From an uncultured Eubacteriales bacterium (GTDB lineage: Bacteria; Bacillota; Clostridia; Lachnospirales; Lachnospiraceae), in assembly GCA_900545225.1 (NCBI GenBank), contig UQXZ01000012.1, forward strand, positions 1 to 45,394: 45,394 nucleotides of DNA, in the 5' to 3' direction. Below, one piece after another: positions 1-7,550 of this stretch. The notes beneath the pieces were generated by a model that did not search any database, was not told where the DNA came from, and saw nothing but the letters and a program-made list of their open reading frames with translations. Position numbers and translations under genes: made by a program. Within the stretch, counting starts at the first letter, position 1. The number at the start of each line of letters is the position of its first letter.

Positions 1-1
1 C

Positions 2-682
2 GAGCAGACCGCGCAGCCCCAGGAGGCCGCGGACGACTCCCAGGAGGAGGCCCCCGCGACGACGACGAAGTGGGTCTCCGACGACGTCAACGTCCGCACC
101 GGGCCCGGCACCGACTACGAGGTCGTCGACATTCTGGACCAGGGGGACACCATCGAGGCCACCGGCGTCACCAACGGCGACTGGACCGAGATCATCCTCG
201 ACGGCGTTTCCCGCTGGGTGAACAGCGCCTTCGTCTCCGACACCGAGGTCGCCCCCGGTGACGAGGAGGAGGCCGACGACGAGGGCGGCGGGAACTCCCC
301 GCAGCCGGTGACCGTCGCCTACGACAGCGCCACGGCGGCCCGGACCGCGATCGACTTCGCCTACTCCAAGCTCGGCGGCCCCTACGTGTGGGGCGGCACC
401 GGCCCTGTCGGCTACGACTGCTCGGGGCTCATGCAGGCCGCGTACGCCGCGGCCGGCGTCTCGCTCCCGCGCACGACCTGGGACCAGGTGAACTCCGGTG
501 CACCGGTCTCCTCGACCGATGACCTGCAGCCCGGTGACCTGGTGTTCTACTACGACGACGGCCACGTCGGCATGTACGTCGGCGACGGTCTCGTGCTCAA
601 CGCCCAGAACGAGGACACCGGCATCGTCATCTCGGGCCTGTACGACATGGCCCCGATCTCCGCCATGGTCCGCGTCGTCTGA
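2..682 (+). CDS. Secreted SH3 - NlpC/P60 peptidoglycan hydrolase, 5' partial
   Basis: The reading frame is open from the window edge, so the start and any signal peptide are missing. The visible 226 residues begin with an acidic, Gln/Ala-rich linker. A bacterial SH3 domain follows (VNVRTGPGTDYEVV, about residues 27-70), then a second Asp/Glu/Gly-rich linker and a C-terminal NlpC/P60 domain. The catalytic Cys lies in YDCSGLMQAAY, and the His in DGHVGMYVGDG. The family cleaves peptide crosslinks in the cell wall, and SH3 domains usually help wall binding. Codons end almost always in G or C, typical of a high-GC actinobacterium and unlike everything after 1.06 kb, so this gene probably comes from another organism joined in assembly. 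Confidence 0.85.
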   Translation, partial: EQTAQPQEAADDSQEEAPATTTKWVSDDVNVRTGPGTDYEVVDILDQGDTIEATGVTNGDWTEIILDGVSRWVNSAFVSDTEVAPGDEEEADDEGGGNSPQPVTVAYDSATAARTAIDFAYSKLGGPYVWGGTGPVGYDCSGLMQAAYAAAGVSLPRTTWDQVNSGAPVSSTDDLQPGDLVFYYDDGHVGMYVGDGLVLNAQNEDTGIVISGLYDMAPISAMVRVV

Positions 683-755
683 GCGCGGCCCCAGCGGCTC
701 GGGCGTTGGCGGACTTCCGTCCCGGACGCCCGAGCCGCTACCATGTTCGTCGCGG

Positions 756-828
756 GTCCCCATCGTCTAGCGGCCCAGGACCCCACCCTTTCAAGGTGGT
801 AACACGGATTCGAATTCCGTTGGGGATA
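756..828 (+). tRNA. tRNA-Glu (TTC)
   Basis: A cloverleaf can be folded with acceptor arms GTCCCCA and TGGGGAT and the anticodon loop CTTTCAA, giving anticodon TTC. There is no encoded CCA. It lies in the GC-rich actinobacterial-type part, upstream of a tRNA-Asp, an order common in actinobacteria. Confidence 0.92.
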
Positions 829-985
829 CGCCCGCCGGGGCGGCGCCGACCGGTGCCGCCCCGGCGCACCGCTCCCGTCGGGCCGCTCCGCCCGATCGTC
901 GCGCGGGGTGCACGGGCGGTTTTGCTTTCCCCCGGAAGCACGCTATTGTTGTGGAGCCCGCTCGCGCGGGTGACAAGTGAATCGA

Positions 986-1059
986 GGCCCTGTGGCGCAG
1001 TTGGTCAGCGCGCCGCCCTGTCACGGCGGAGGTCGTGGGTTCGAATCCCATCCGGGTCG
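986..1059 (+). tRNA. tRNA-Asp (GTC), chimeric assembly junction
   Basis: The anticodon loop CTGTCAC gives GTC. The 5' acceptor arm is GGCCCTG, as in actinobacteria, but the 3' arm is CCGGGTC, as in Firmicutes, so position 6-67 is a T-C mismatch. The T arm (GTGGG/CCCAT) is also of the Firmicute kind. The anticodon stem and variable region (about 1009-1036) are shared by both groups, and this is where the two sources must meet. DNA on the left is very GC-rich and on the right AT-rich. The gene is best read as two half tRNAs joined in assembly. Confidence 0.88.
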
Positions 1060-1082
1060 TTTAAACAGAATATTTCGTATGT

Positions 1083-1155
1083 GGGATCTTAGCTCAGCTG
1101 GGAGAGCATCTGCCTTACAAGCAGAGGGTCACAGGTTCGAGCCCTGTAGGTCCCA
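1083..1155 (+). tRNA. tRNA-Val (TAC)
   Basis: The acceptor arms GGGATCT and AGGTCCC pair fully with one G-T wobble. The anticodon loop CTTACAA gives TAC. No CCA is encoded. It is the first complete Firmicute-type tRNA of the array, 23 bases after the chimeric tRNA-Asp. Confidence 0.95.
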
Positions 1156-1185
1156 TTCATTATGTAAAGTCCGAATGAGTAATTC

Positions 1186-1258
1186 GCCGATGTGGCTCAA
1201 TTGGCAGAGCAGCTGATTTGTAATCAGCAGGTTATCGGTTCGAGTCCGATCATCGGCT
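1186..1258 (+). tRNA. tRNA-Thr (TGT)
   Basis: The acceptor arms GCCGATG and CATCGGC pair perfectly. The anticodon stem GCTGA/TCAGC encloses TTTGTAA, giving TGT. It is part of the same array. Confidence 0.95.
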
Positions 1259-1295
1259 TTGTAACAACTAAATAGTAATCAGATTACAATATTTA

Positions 1296-1369
1296 GGACC
1301 TTTAGCTCAGTTGGTTAGAGCAACCGGCTCATAACCGGTCGGTCCTGGGTTCGAGTCCCCGAAGTTCCA
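1296..1369 (+). tRNA. tRNA-Met (CAT), with two arm mismatches
   Basis: The anticodon stem ACCGG/CCGGT encloses CTCATAA, giving CAT, elongator type. Two arms are imperfect. Acceptor position 4-69 is C-T (GGACCTT against AAGTTCC), and T-stem position 50-64 is T-C (CTGGG against CCCCG). Fully paired versions would end CCCAGAAGGTCC. The gene may be a variant, a decaying copy, or affected by consensus errors near the assembly join. Confidence 0.85.
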
Positions 1370-1399
1370 TTTACATACTTGATATGTATTTCATAATAT

Positions 1400-1473
1400 G
1401 GCCCGGTGGCTCAGTTGGTTAGAGCACCGCCCTGTCACGGCGGGGGTCAAGGGTTCGAGTCCCTTTCGGGTCG
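1400..1473 (+). tRNA. tRNA-Asp (GTC)
   Basis: The anticodon stem CCGCC/GGCGG encloses CTGTCAC, giving GTC. The acceptor arms GGCCCGG and TCGGGTC pair with two G-T wobbles. It is an intact second tRNA-Asp, which shows what the Firmicute 5' acceptor arm looks like and supports reading the gene at 986-1059 as a chimera. Confidence 0.94.
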
Positions 1474-1528
1474 CTTTCTTGTACAAGTTACAAGAGTGAT
1501 TATTTTCATATTGAAATTTATTGATTAT

Positions 1529-1614
1529 GCCGGCGTGGCGGAATTGGCAGACGCCCAGGACTTAAAATCCTGTGGGTAGTAATACCCGTATCGGTTCGAC
1601 CCCGATCGCCGGCA
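1529..1614 (+). tRNA. tRNA-Leu (TAA)
   Basis: This is a class II tRNA of 86 bases with a long variable arm (GTGGGT ... ACCCGT). The acceptor arms are GCCGGCG and CGCCGGC. The anticodon stem CAGGA/TCCTG encloses CTTAAAA, giving TAA. Confidence 0.95.
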
Positions 1615-1623
1615 TGTTTTTAT

Positions 1624-1697
1624 GTACGTATAGCTCAGCTGGATAGAGCGTCTGGCTACGGACCAGAAGGTCGCGAGTTCGAATCTTGCTACGTACA
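1624..1697 (+). tRNA. tRNA-Arg (ACG)
   Basis: The acceptor arms GTACGTA and TACGTAC pair perfectly. The anticodon stem TCTGG/CCAGA encloses CTACGGA, giving ACG. It is the last gene of the array, followed directly by a terminator. Confidence 0.95.
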
Positions 1698-1705
1698 TTT
1701 CTCGT

Positions 1706-1731
1706 CCGACTTTTTAAGTCGGTTTTTTTTT
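1706..1731 (+). terminator. Terminator of the tRNA array
   Basis: A 7-bp stem CCGACTT/AAGTCGG with a 3-base loop is followed by nine T residues, a classic intrinsic terminator. Confidence 0.9.
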
Positions 1732-1788
1732 GCAAATTTAGTTTAATTATATGAAAGAACACTTTATTAAGTATTTACAAAGGAAAAT

Positions 1789-2952
1789 ATGATGAATAAT
1801 TTATACGAGCTTGTTTGTCCATGTCATTTCGGTTTAGAGGCTGTTCTTAAGAGAGAAATCTATGACTTGGGATATGATATTTCAAAGGTAGATAACGGAA
1901 GAGTTTACTTCGAAGGAGACGATGAAGCTATTGCAAGAGCAAATGTTAATCTTAGAACTGCTGAAAGAGTAATGATTTGTGTTGGAGAATTTCAGGCTGT
2001 AACATTTACAGAATTATTCGATCAGGTTGCTGAGTTGGAATGGGAAAGATTTATTCCTAAGGACGGTAAATTCTGGGTTACAAAGGCAAGCTCCGTAAAC
2101 AGTAAGTTATTTTCCGGTAGTGATATCCAGTCTATCGTTAAGAAGGCAATTGTCAGCCGTTTAAGTAAGAAATATAACATCAGCTGGTTTGAAGAAACAG
2201 GAAATGAATATCCAATTAAAATTATGATTTTAAAGGATAAGGTTTCTGTATGTATTGATACTACAGGTGTAGCACTTCATAAGAGAGGTTACAGAATTGC
2301 CAGTGGTGATGCTCCTATTTCAGAAACACTTGCAGCATCTATTATTAAGCTTACTCCATGGAGACCTGACAGAATCTTGGTTGATCCATTTGTAGGTAGT
2401 GGAACTATTATTATTGAGGCAGCCATGATGGCGGCAAATATTGCGCCTGGTGTGCATAGAAGCTTTACTTCTAATACATGGTCTAATTTAGTTCCAAAAT
2501 CAATATGGAATGATGTAATTGAAGAAGCAAATGATGTAATTGATACTGATGTAGAAACTCATTTACAGGGATATGATATCGATGACAAGGTTTTAAAGAT
2601 TGCAAGAGATAATGCAGCAAGAGCAGGTGTTGCTGATTTAGTTCATTTTCAAAACAGAGATGTTGCGGATCTTAGCCATGCAAAGAAATATGGTTTCATT
2701 ATTACTAATCCTCCATACGGTGAGAGACTTGAAGAGAAGGAAGCATTACCTCAGATTTATACAGCACTTGGAAATGCATTTAACAAGCTTGATGACTGGT
2801 CAGCATATGTAATCACTCCATATGAAGAAATCGAAAAGGACTTCAATAAGAAGGCAACAAAGAAGAGAAAATTATACAATGGTATGATTAAGACTTACTT
2901 ATATTCATTTGAGGGTAAGAAGCCACCTAAGAGAAATAGAGAAGCTAACTAA
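1789..2952 (+). CDS. THUMP-domain class I RNA methyltransferase (RlmL/YpsC-like)
   Basis: The 387-residue product matches the YpsC/RlmL group, which makes N2-methylguanosine in 23S rRNA. The first 160 residues form the ferredoxin-like and THUMP RNA-binding part (it opens NLYELVCPCHFGLEAVLKRE). From about residue 165 there is a Rossmann methyltransferase domain with DPFVGSGTIIIEAA as the SAM-binding motif. NPPYGER near residue 306 is the amino-methyltransferase catalytic motif (N-P-P-Y). Two ATG codons stand in tandem (1789, 1792) behind AAAGGA, so the start is certain within one residue. Length is usual for the Gram-positive form, which lacks the second RlmK domain of the E. coli protein. The exact rRNA position is inferred. 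Confidence 0.88.
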   Translation: MMNNLYELVCPCHFGLEAVLKREIYDLGYDISKVDNGRVYFEGDDEAIARANVNLRTAERVMICVGEFQAVTFTELFDQVAELEWERFIPKDGKFWVTKASSVNSKLFSGSDIQSIVKKAIVSRLSKKYNISWFEETGNEYPIKIMILKDKVSVCIDTTGVALHKRGYRIASGDAPISETLAASIIKLTPWRPDRILVDPFVGSGTIIIEAAMMAANIAPGVHRSFTSNTWSNLVPKSIWNDVIEEANDVIDTDVETHLQGYDIDDKVLKIARDNAARAGVADLVHFQNRDVADLSHAKKYGFIITNPPYGERLEEKEALPQIYTALGNAFNKLDDWSAYVITPYEEIEKDFNKKATKKRKLYNGMIKTYLYSFEGKKPPKRNREAN

Positions 2953-2987
2953 GAAAATAAATACGCCAAAGCAAAAGGAGTTATCAC

Positions 2988-3587
2988 ATGGATAATATAA
3001 TAATATTGGCAACTAATAATAAATCAAAGGTAAAAGAAATTTCTGAAATGATGTCAGGTAGTGACATTACATTTGTATCATTGGCTGATGCAGGAATTAA
3101 TGTAGAAGTTGAAGAAACAGGAACTACATTTGAGGAAAATGCATTACTTAAGGCGAGAGAGATTTGCAAATTGTCAGGCAAGCCTACTATTTCAGATGAT
3201 TCAGGACTTGAGATTGATGCGTTAGACGGTGCACCTGGAATTTATTCTTCAAGATTTATGGGTGAAGATACATCATATGACATTAAAAATAATGCGTTAA
3301 TCGAGAAACTTGAAAATGTTGCTGATCCAGACAGAACTGCGAGATTCAGATGTTGTATGGCGTTAGTTCTCCCAGACGGTAGAGAATTTGTTACTGAAGG
3401 TACAATGGAAGGTATTATTGCAAGAGAGCCAAAGGGAATCAATGGATTTGGTTATGATCCGATTTTATTTATTCCTGAATACAACAGAACAAGCGCGGAG
3501 CTTTCATCGGAAGAGAAGAATAATATCAGCCATAGAGGCGAAGCACTCCGTAAGATGATCGAAGTAATTAAGAAAGAACTTAACTGA
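2988..3587 (+). CDS. rdgB: XTP/dITP diphosphatase (RdgB/HAM1 family)
   Basis: This house-cleaning enzyme hydrolyses dITP, dITP-like and XTP purine triphosphates to the monophosphate and pyrophosphate, keeping deaminated bases out of DNA and RNA. The 199 residues carry the family signatures in order: TNNKSKVKEI at the N-terminus, FEENALLKA, SDDSGLEIDAL with the catalytic acid pair, GINGFGYDPI and the C-terminal SHRGEAL. Length is normal. It starts 35 bases after the methyltransferase gene behind AAAGGAG, so the two are probably co-transcribed. Confidence 0.95.
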   Translation: MDNIIILATNNKSKVKEISEMMSGSDITFVSLADAGINVEVEETGTTFEENALLKAREICKLSGKPTISDDSGLEIDALDGAPGIYSSRFMGEDTSYDIKNNALIEKLENVADPDRTARFRCCMALVLPDGREFVTEGTMEGIIAREPKGINGFGYDPILFIPEYNRTSAELSSEEKNNISHRGEALRKMIEVIKKELN

Positions 3588-3620
3588 TTAGATTTGCAAC
3601 TTTTCATATATGGAGGAAAT

Positions 3621-4298
3621 ATGATTAAAATAACATATTGGTCCGATTATGTTTGTCCATTTTGCTATATTGGCGAGATAAGATTATTAAAGGCCATTGA
3701 GAAGCTCGGAATAGCTGATCAGGTTGAGCTTGATATGAGAAGTTTTGAATTATATCCTGATGCAGAAAAGGACGTATATTATAAAGGTGTAGAAAAGATT
3801 GCCACTACATATGGAATAACAGAAGAGCAGGCAAATGCACAGCTTGAGGCAATTCAGCAAATGGGAATGTCTGAGGGTATTGATTTTTTCCTTAAGACAG
3901 CGAAATTTACTAATACATTTGATGTACACAGACTTACAAAGCTTGCATATTCAAAGGGCGATAAGAGACTTGCTAACAGAATGATACTTTCATTATTTGC
4001 TGCATTTTTCGGGGACAATTTAGAGTTAAACAATCGAGATGTTCTTGTAAAGATTGCAGTTGAAGCAGGTTTAGATAAGGATGAGGTTGAAAATGTTCTT
4101 GCAGGGGATGCATTTGCTGATGAAGTAAAGAGAGATGAGGCGGATGCACAGGCATTTTGCATTAAGAGCGTACCTTTCTTTGTAATTAATAATAAGTACA
4201 GCATTTCCGGTGCCCAGCAGGAGGAATTCTTTGTTGGTGCATTGGGCAAGGTTCTTGCAGAATTAAATGCTGAAAAGAAAGAAGATGGCGAAGTTTAA
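3621..4298 (+). CDS. DsbA-family (FrnE-like) thiol oxidoreductase
   Basis: The product of 225 residues has a thioredoxin fold with an inserted helical domain. WSDYVCPFCYIGE near the N-terminus holds the active-site CPFC, and VKRDEADAQAFCIKSVPFFVINNKY near the C-terminus holds the cis-Pro (SVPFF). There is no signal peptide, so it acts in the cytoplasm, as FrnE-type members do. ATG 3621 is chosen because GGAGG lies 6-7 bases upstream; an ATG at 3594 has no such site. It follows rdgB by 33 bases and probably ends that transcript. The physiological substrate is unknown. Confidence 0.9.
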   Translation: MIKITYWSDYVCPFCYIGEIRLLKAIEKLGIADQVELDMRSFELYPDAEKDVYYKGVEKIATTYGITEEQANAQLEAIQQMGMSEGIDFFLKTAKFTNTFDVHRLTKLAYSKGDKRLANRMILSLFAAFFGDNLELNNRDVLVKIAVEAGLDKDEVENVLAGDAFADEVKRDEADAQAFCIKSVPFFVINNKYSISGAQQEEFFVGALGKVLAELNAEKKEDGEV

Positions 4299-4471
4299 TT
4301 TTCATGAAGTGATAGAATAATATTGAAGAATTATTTTATTTTGTTTGTAGAGAATTATTAGTGAATCTGACATTCGGGAAAGTAATGTTATCTATTATAT
4401 TTACTTGATGCAGAAAATCGTCATGACATATAATCGTTAAATTTATAAAAAGCTTAAGCATTGAAAAAGAG

Positions 4472-4583
4472 AAAATCATGCTTAAGCTTTATTAGAGTAA
4501 GCATGTGAGAAGTAAATTCATGCATAGCTTTACAAAAGAAGTCGTGTAAAAAGCAAAATCATGCTTAAACTTTACAAAAGTAA
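4472..4583 (+). repeat. Three degenerate tandem units of about 41 bp and a 13-bp inverted repeat
   Basis: Three copies of a unit built on TCATGCTTAAGCTTTA-N-AGTAAG start with TCATG at 4476, 4518 and 4559, a period of 41-42 bases. Between 4449 and 4490 a perfect 13-bp inverted repeat (AAAGCTTAAGCAT and its complement, 16-base loop) overlaps the first unit. It may end transcription of the preceding operon, although the tract after it is only CTTTATT. No open reading frame is seen from 4299 to 4600. Confidence 0.6.
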
Positions 4584-4600
4584 GAAAAGTATAGTCTAAT

Positions 4601-4629
4601 TTGACTTTTTTTAAAGATATAACTATTAT
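4601..4629 (+). promoter_or_regulatory. Sigma-A-type promoter of rho
   Basis: TTGACT at 4601-4606 and TATTAT at 4624-4629 are separated by 17 bases, close to consensus. Transcription would begin near 4636, giving an untranslated leader of about 97 bases. Confidence 0.65.
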
Positions 4630-4658
4630 CTATTAAGTAATTTTATTTTGATGTAACA

Positions 4659-4722
4659 ACCTGAATCTCAGGTGCCTATTGGAGTCATCACTTCAATAGT
4701 TTTCCGTATAAGATTGAATAGG
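4659..4722 (+). promoter_or_regulatory. Structured leader of rho, possible translational switch
   Basis: Two hairpins fit the leader: ACCTGA/TCAGGT (4659-4673) and CTATTG/CAATAG (4676-4699, extended by G-T pairing). The 5' arm of the second overlaps CCTATT (4675-4680), which is complementary to AATAGG in the ribosome binding site (4717-4722). The two pairings exclude each other. Whether this regulates Rho, which is autoregulated in other bacteria, is inference. Confidence 0.4.
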
Positions 4723-4732
4723 AGATTATATA

Positions 4733-6460
4733 ATGCGCAATAGAGAGCGTTTTGAGCAATTATCCATTTTAGAGTTAAAACAGATTGCTAAAGAAAACGG
4801 AATAAAAGGTGTGTCATCTCTTAGAAAAGATGATCTTATTGATGTGCTTTGCAATCATGAACCGGATATTGAAAAGCATGAGGAATCAAACAAATATGAG
4901 GATCGTGCATCATCAGAAAGATACGAAGATCGTACAGCATCTGATCGATATGAAAATCGCACATCTTCAGACAGATACGATGGTCGTGGCACATCAGGCA
5001 GATACTCAGATAACGGTAATTCCAACGGAAGAAATTCTGACAATGATGGCTCAAACGGCAGATATTCAGATAACGGAAACTCCAATGGAAGATATTCAGA
5101 CGATGATAGTTCAAACGGCAGATACCAGGATAATAGTAGCTCCAACGGTAGATATTCAGATGATGATAAATCCCACGGCAGATACTCCGACAATGGTAAC
5201 TCAAACGGAAGATATTCTGACTCCGACAATCGTTACAACAAGAATAAATATGATGATTCGAGATATGGAAACAGAAATAATAACCGCGTTTCCGAGAACA
5301 CAGATCCATATTCAGGAGAAGGAACAGAGCCTGAGAAGGTAGTTGGAATTCTTGAAGTTGTTGAAAATGAAAATGGCTATGGTTTCTTAAGATGTGAAAA
5401 CTTTTTACCGGGACCAAATGACGTTTATGTTTCGCCTACTCACATCACTAGATTTAATCTTAAGACAGGTGACCAGATAGAGGGACTTAAGAGAAGAAAT
5501 AAGCCGGAAGATAAATATATGGCTCTCATTTATATCGATAAGATAAATGATGTTGAGATTGGTCAGCTTGAAAAGAGAAGAACATTTAATAATCTTACTC
5601 CGATTTATCCTGAAGAGAGAATTACTCTCGAAAGTGAAAATAATGAGGATATGGCCACAAGAATCATAGATTTACTTGCTCCGATCGGAAAGGGTCAGCG
5701 TGGAATGATTGTGGCACCTCCTAAGGTAGGTAAGACAACATTAATTAAGAAAATAGCAAATGCAATCACACATAAATATCCGGACATTTATCTTATGATT
5801 CTTCTTATTGATGAACGTCCTGAGGAAGTTACTGATATTAAGGAGTCTATAGTAGGAGAAAGAGTGGATGTCATTTATTCCACATTTGATGAACAGCCTG
5901 ATCACCATAAGAGAGCGGCTGATATGACAATCGAGAGAGCCAAGCGCCTCGTTGAGTCAGGCAAGGATGTTGTAATATTGCTTGATAGTATTACGAGACT
6001 TACAAGAGCAAGCAATCAGACTGTTCAGGTCAGTGGTAGAACTCTTTCAGGTGGTCTTGATCCTGCAGCATTATATATGCCTAAGAGATTTTTCGGTGCT
6101 GCCAGAAATATAAGAGAGGGAGGAAGTCTTACAATCCTTGGAACTGCACTTGTTGATACAGGCAGTAAAATGGATGAAGTTATTTTCGAGGAATTCAAGG
6201 GAACAGGTAACATGGAACTTATCCTTGATAGAAAGCTTCAGGAGAAGAGAGTATTCCCTGCAATAGACGTTTGCAAATCAGGTACAAGAAGAGATGATCT
6301 CTTACTGGATGAAGATGAATTTGCCGCGGTAGATATTATTCATAAGGCGTTAAATGGTCTTAAAAGAGAAGAAGTTACAGAGAGATTACTGGATTTATTC
6401 TCTGAAACTAAAAATAATAAAGAACTTGTTCAGAAAATTTTGAATAAGAGATATATTTAA
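4733..6460 (+). CDS. rho: Transcription termination factor Rho with a long disordered repeat insert
   Basis: Rho is the hexameric RNA-dependent ATPase that ends transcription. The N-terminal helical domain (LSILELKQIAKENGI, residues 8-45) is followed by an insert (about 55-190) made of near-repeats SNGRYSD-N/D-D/N-N/S, rich in Ser, Asn, Gly, Asp, Arg and Tyr. The cold-shock RNA-binding domain comes next (about 200-265, GYGFLRCENFLPGPNDVYVS). The ATPase domain has Walker A PPKVGKTTLIKK near residue 327, Walker B VVILLDSITR, and the Q- and R-loops (SGGLDPAALY, GTRRDDLL). The conserved core looks complete; the 575-residue length is explained by the insert. ATG 4733 follows AGGAG. A terminator lies directly downstream. 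Confidence 0.97.
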   Translation: MRNRERFEQLSILELKQIAKENGIKGVSSLRKDDLIDVLCNHEPDIEKHEESNKYEDRASSERYEDRTASDRYENRTSSDRYDGRGTSGRYSDNGNSNGRNSDNDGSNGRYSDNGNSNGRYSDDDSSNGRYQDNSSSNGRYSDDDKSHGRYSDNGNSNGRYSDSDNRYNKNKYDDSRYGNRNNNRVSENTDPYSGEGTEPEKVVGILEVVENENGYGFLRCENFLPGPNDVYVSPTHITRFNLKTGDQIEGLKRRNKPEDKYMALIYIDKINDVEIGQLEKRRTFNNLTPIYPEERITLESENNEDMATRIIDLLAPIGKGQRGMIVAPPKVGKTTLIKKIANAITHKYPDIYLMILLIDERPEEVTDIKESIVGERVDVIYSTFDEQPDHHKRAADMTIERAKRLVESGKDVVILLDSITRLTRASNQTVQVSGRTLSGGLDPAALYMPKRFFGAARNIREGGSLTILGTALVDTGSKMDEVIFEEFKGTGNMELILDRKLQEKRVFPAIDVCKSGTRRDDLLLDEDEFAAVDIIHKALNGLKREEVTERLLDLFSETKNNKELVQKILNKRYI

Positions 6461-6470
6461 AAATAAAATA

Positions 6471-6545
6471 TAACCCCTTTCAGGAATGTCAAAAGGAGAA
6501 ATGACTCCATAATCTGACGGATCTGAGAGGGGTTGTTTTTAAGTT
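6471..6545 (+). terminator. Terminator downstream of rho
   Basis: AACCCCTTT at 6471 pairs with GAGGGGTT near 6530, followed by GTTTTT. A shorter inner hairpin may fold between them. It separates rho from the next gene. Confidence 0.75.
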
Positions 6546-6644
6546 AATTTTTGAAATTGGAAGTACTATCTAATATGTAAATTCTTGTATATGATAGAGC
6601 TTTTTCACATCGAAATTAAGGTAATTTTTTATAATATTGTAACG

Positions 6645-6674
6645 TTGACCGACATCTGAATCATAGTGTAATAT
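6645..6674 (+). promoter_or_regulatory. Putative promoter of the 6763 gene
   Basis: TTGACC (6645-6650) and TAATAT (6669-6674) are separated by 18 bases. They give the next gene its own start after the rho terminator. Nothing else is recognised between 6546 and 6762. Confidence 0.5.
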
Positions 6675-6762
6675 TCAAATCAGATAGAAACTATTAGCAC
6701 GAAATGAAAGGAATAAACCGGCACTGAAACAACACTAGACATAGTTATATGGAGGTATTGTT

Positions 6763-7332
6763 ATGAGTATTTTTGATAAGTTAAAGAATACGGCAAAGCA
6801 GGCAGTAAATGATACATTAGGTGCAGTAGGTAAGAAGAAAGAGACATTTGTTTTCAATGCATTACCTGAAAGTTTAGGGGAAATGCAGGCATTGCCGGAA
6901 GCAAGTCTCGATACTCCTTTTAAAACAGCAGCATTAACCGTACTTGCTCTATGTGCATATGCAGCGGATAGAGACATTGGCACAGAAATGCTTAACTTCC
7001 TAAGAGGACCAAGACCTCTTAACGGACATGATATTTCATTTTTGAATGACAGATTCTGTGATGGTAAAACATATTTACCATTTACATATTTTAAAGGTTC
7101 TGTTCCGGACAATAATTACACTCCTTCAGAACCATTTACAATTGAAATCGAAAGCAGTCATGTTTCAGATGATGTAGATGGATATATGAAATTATTTATT
7201 CCATGTGGAGGAGCAGATACTCCAAGACCAATAATGTTACGTCAGCGTGGAAGTGATGGAAAATGGTTCCTTTGGGAGCATTCTTTACTCGTAGGAGTAA
7301 AAACACCAAAAGAATCAGATCCGTGGGCCTGA
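6763..7332 (+). CDS. Conserved small cytoplasmic protein of unknown function
   Basis: The product has 189 residues, no signal peptide and no membrane segment. The N-terminus (MSIFDKLKNTAKQAVNDTLG) looks like an amphipathic helix. The middle part is helical (PFKTAALTVLALCAYAADRD), and the C-terminal half is beta-rich and ends KWFLWEHSLLVGVKTPKESDPWA. I recall similar proteins in Lachnospiraceae under a DUF label (possibly DUF6935) but cannot confirm this. No catalytic motif is visible. ATG 6763 follows GGAGG. The gene stands alone between two terminators. Confidence 0.8.
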   Translation: MSIFDKLKNTAKQAVNDTLGAVGKKKETFVFNALPESLGEMQALPEASLDTPFKTAALTVLALCAYAADRDIGTEMLNFLRGPRPLNGHDISFLNDRFCDGKTYLPFTYFKGSVPDNNYTPSEPFTIEIESSHVSDDVDGYMKLFIPCGGADTPRPIMLRQRGSDGKWFLWEHSLLVGVKTPKESDPWA

Positions 7333-7386
7333 TAAAAATATATTAAATGTACTAAGAACAGCATCAAAAAGATATATAGGAAATTA

Positions 7387-7428
7387 AAAAAGACAGATTC
7401 ACATAAATTTTGTGAGTCTGTCTTTTAA
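7387..7428 (+). terminator. Strong intrinsic terminator
   Basis: AAAGACAGATTCACA pairs with TGTGAGTCTGTCTTTT around a short loop. The stem is flanked by A and T runs, so it could act on both strands, for the gene at 6763 and perhaps for the opposite one at 7551. Confidence 0.85.
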
Positions 7429-7550
7429 CATATAATATTTTATTTATCAGCCTATCTGGTCAATTAACTAATCTGAATATTTATTTTATCAATCAAACTA
7501 TATGATTTTATATTTTTTCAGTCAAGTAATCCAATCAACCAAACCGTACA

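Noticed and set aside
1..1010. Horizontal transfer of a high-GC actinobacterial segment into a Firmicute
   Set aside because: The switch lies in the identical core of a tRNA-Asp and yields a mismatched acceptor stem; no element end or integrase is present. An assembly chimera is simpler.
4472..4583. CRISPR array
   Set aside because: Only three degenerate units with almost no spacer between them, and no cas genes in the window.
4809..5417. Overlapping open frames on both strands within the Rho insert
   Set aside because: They are shadows of the repetitive Ser/Asn/Gly/Asp codons and have Met/Ile/Thr- or Tyr/Cys-rich products without ribosome binding sites.
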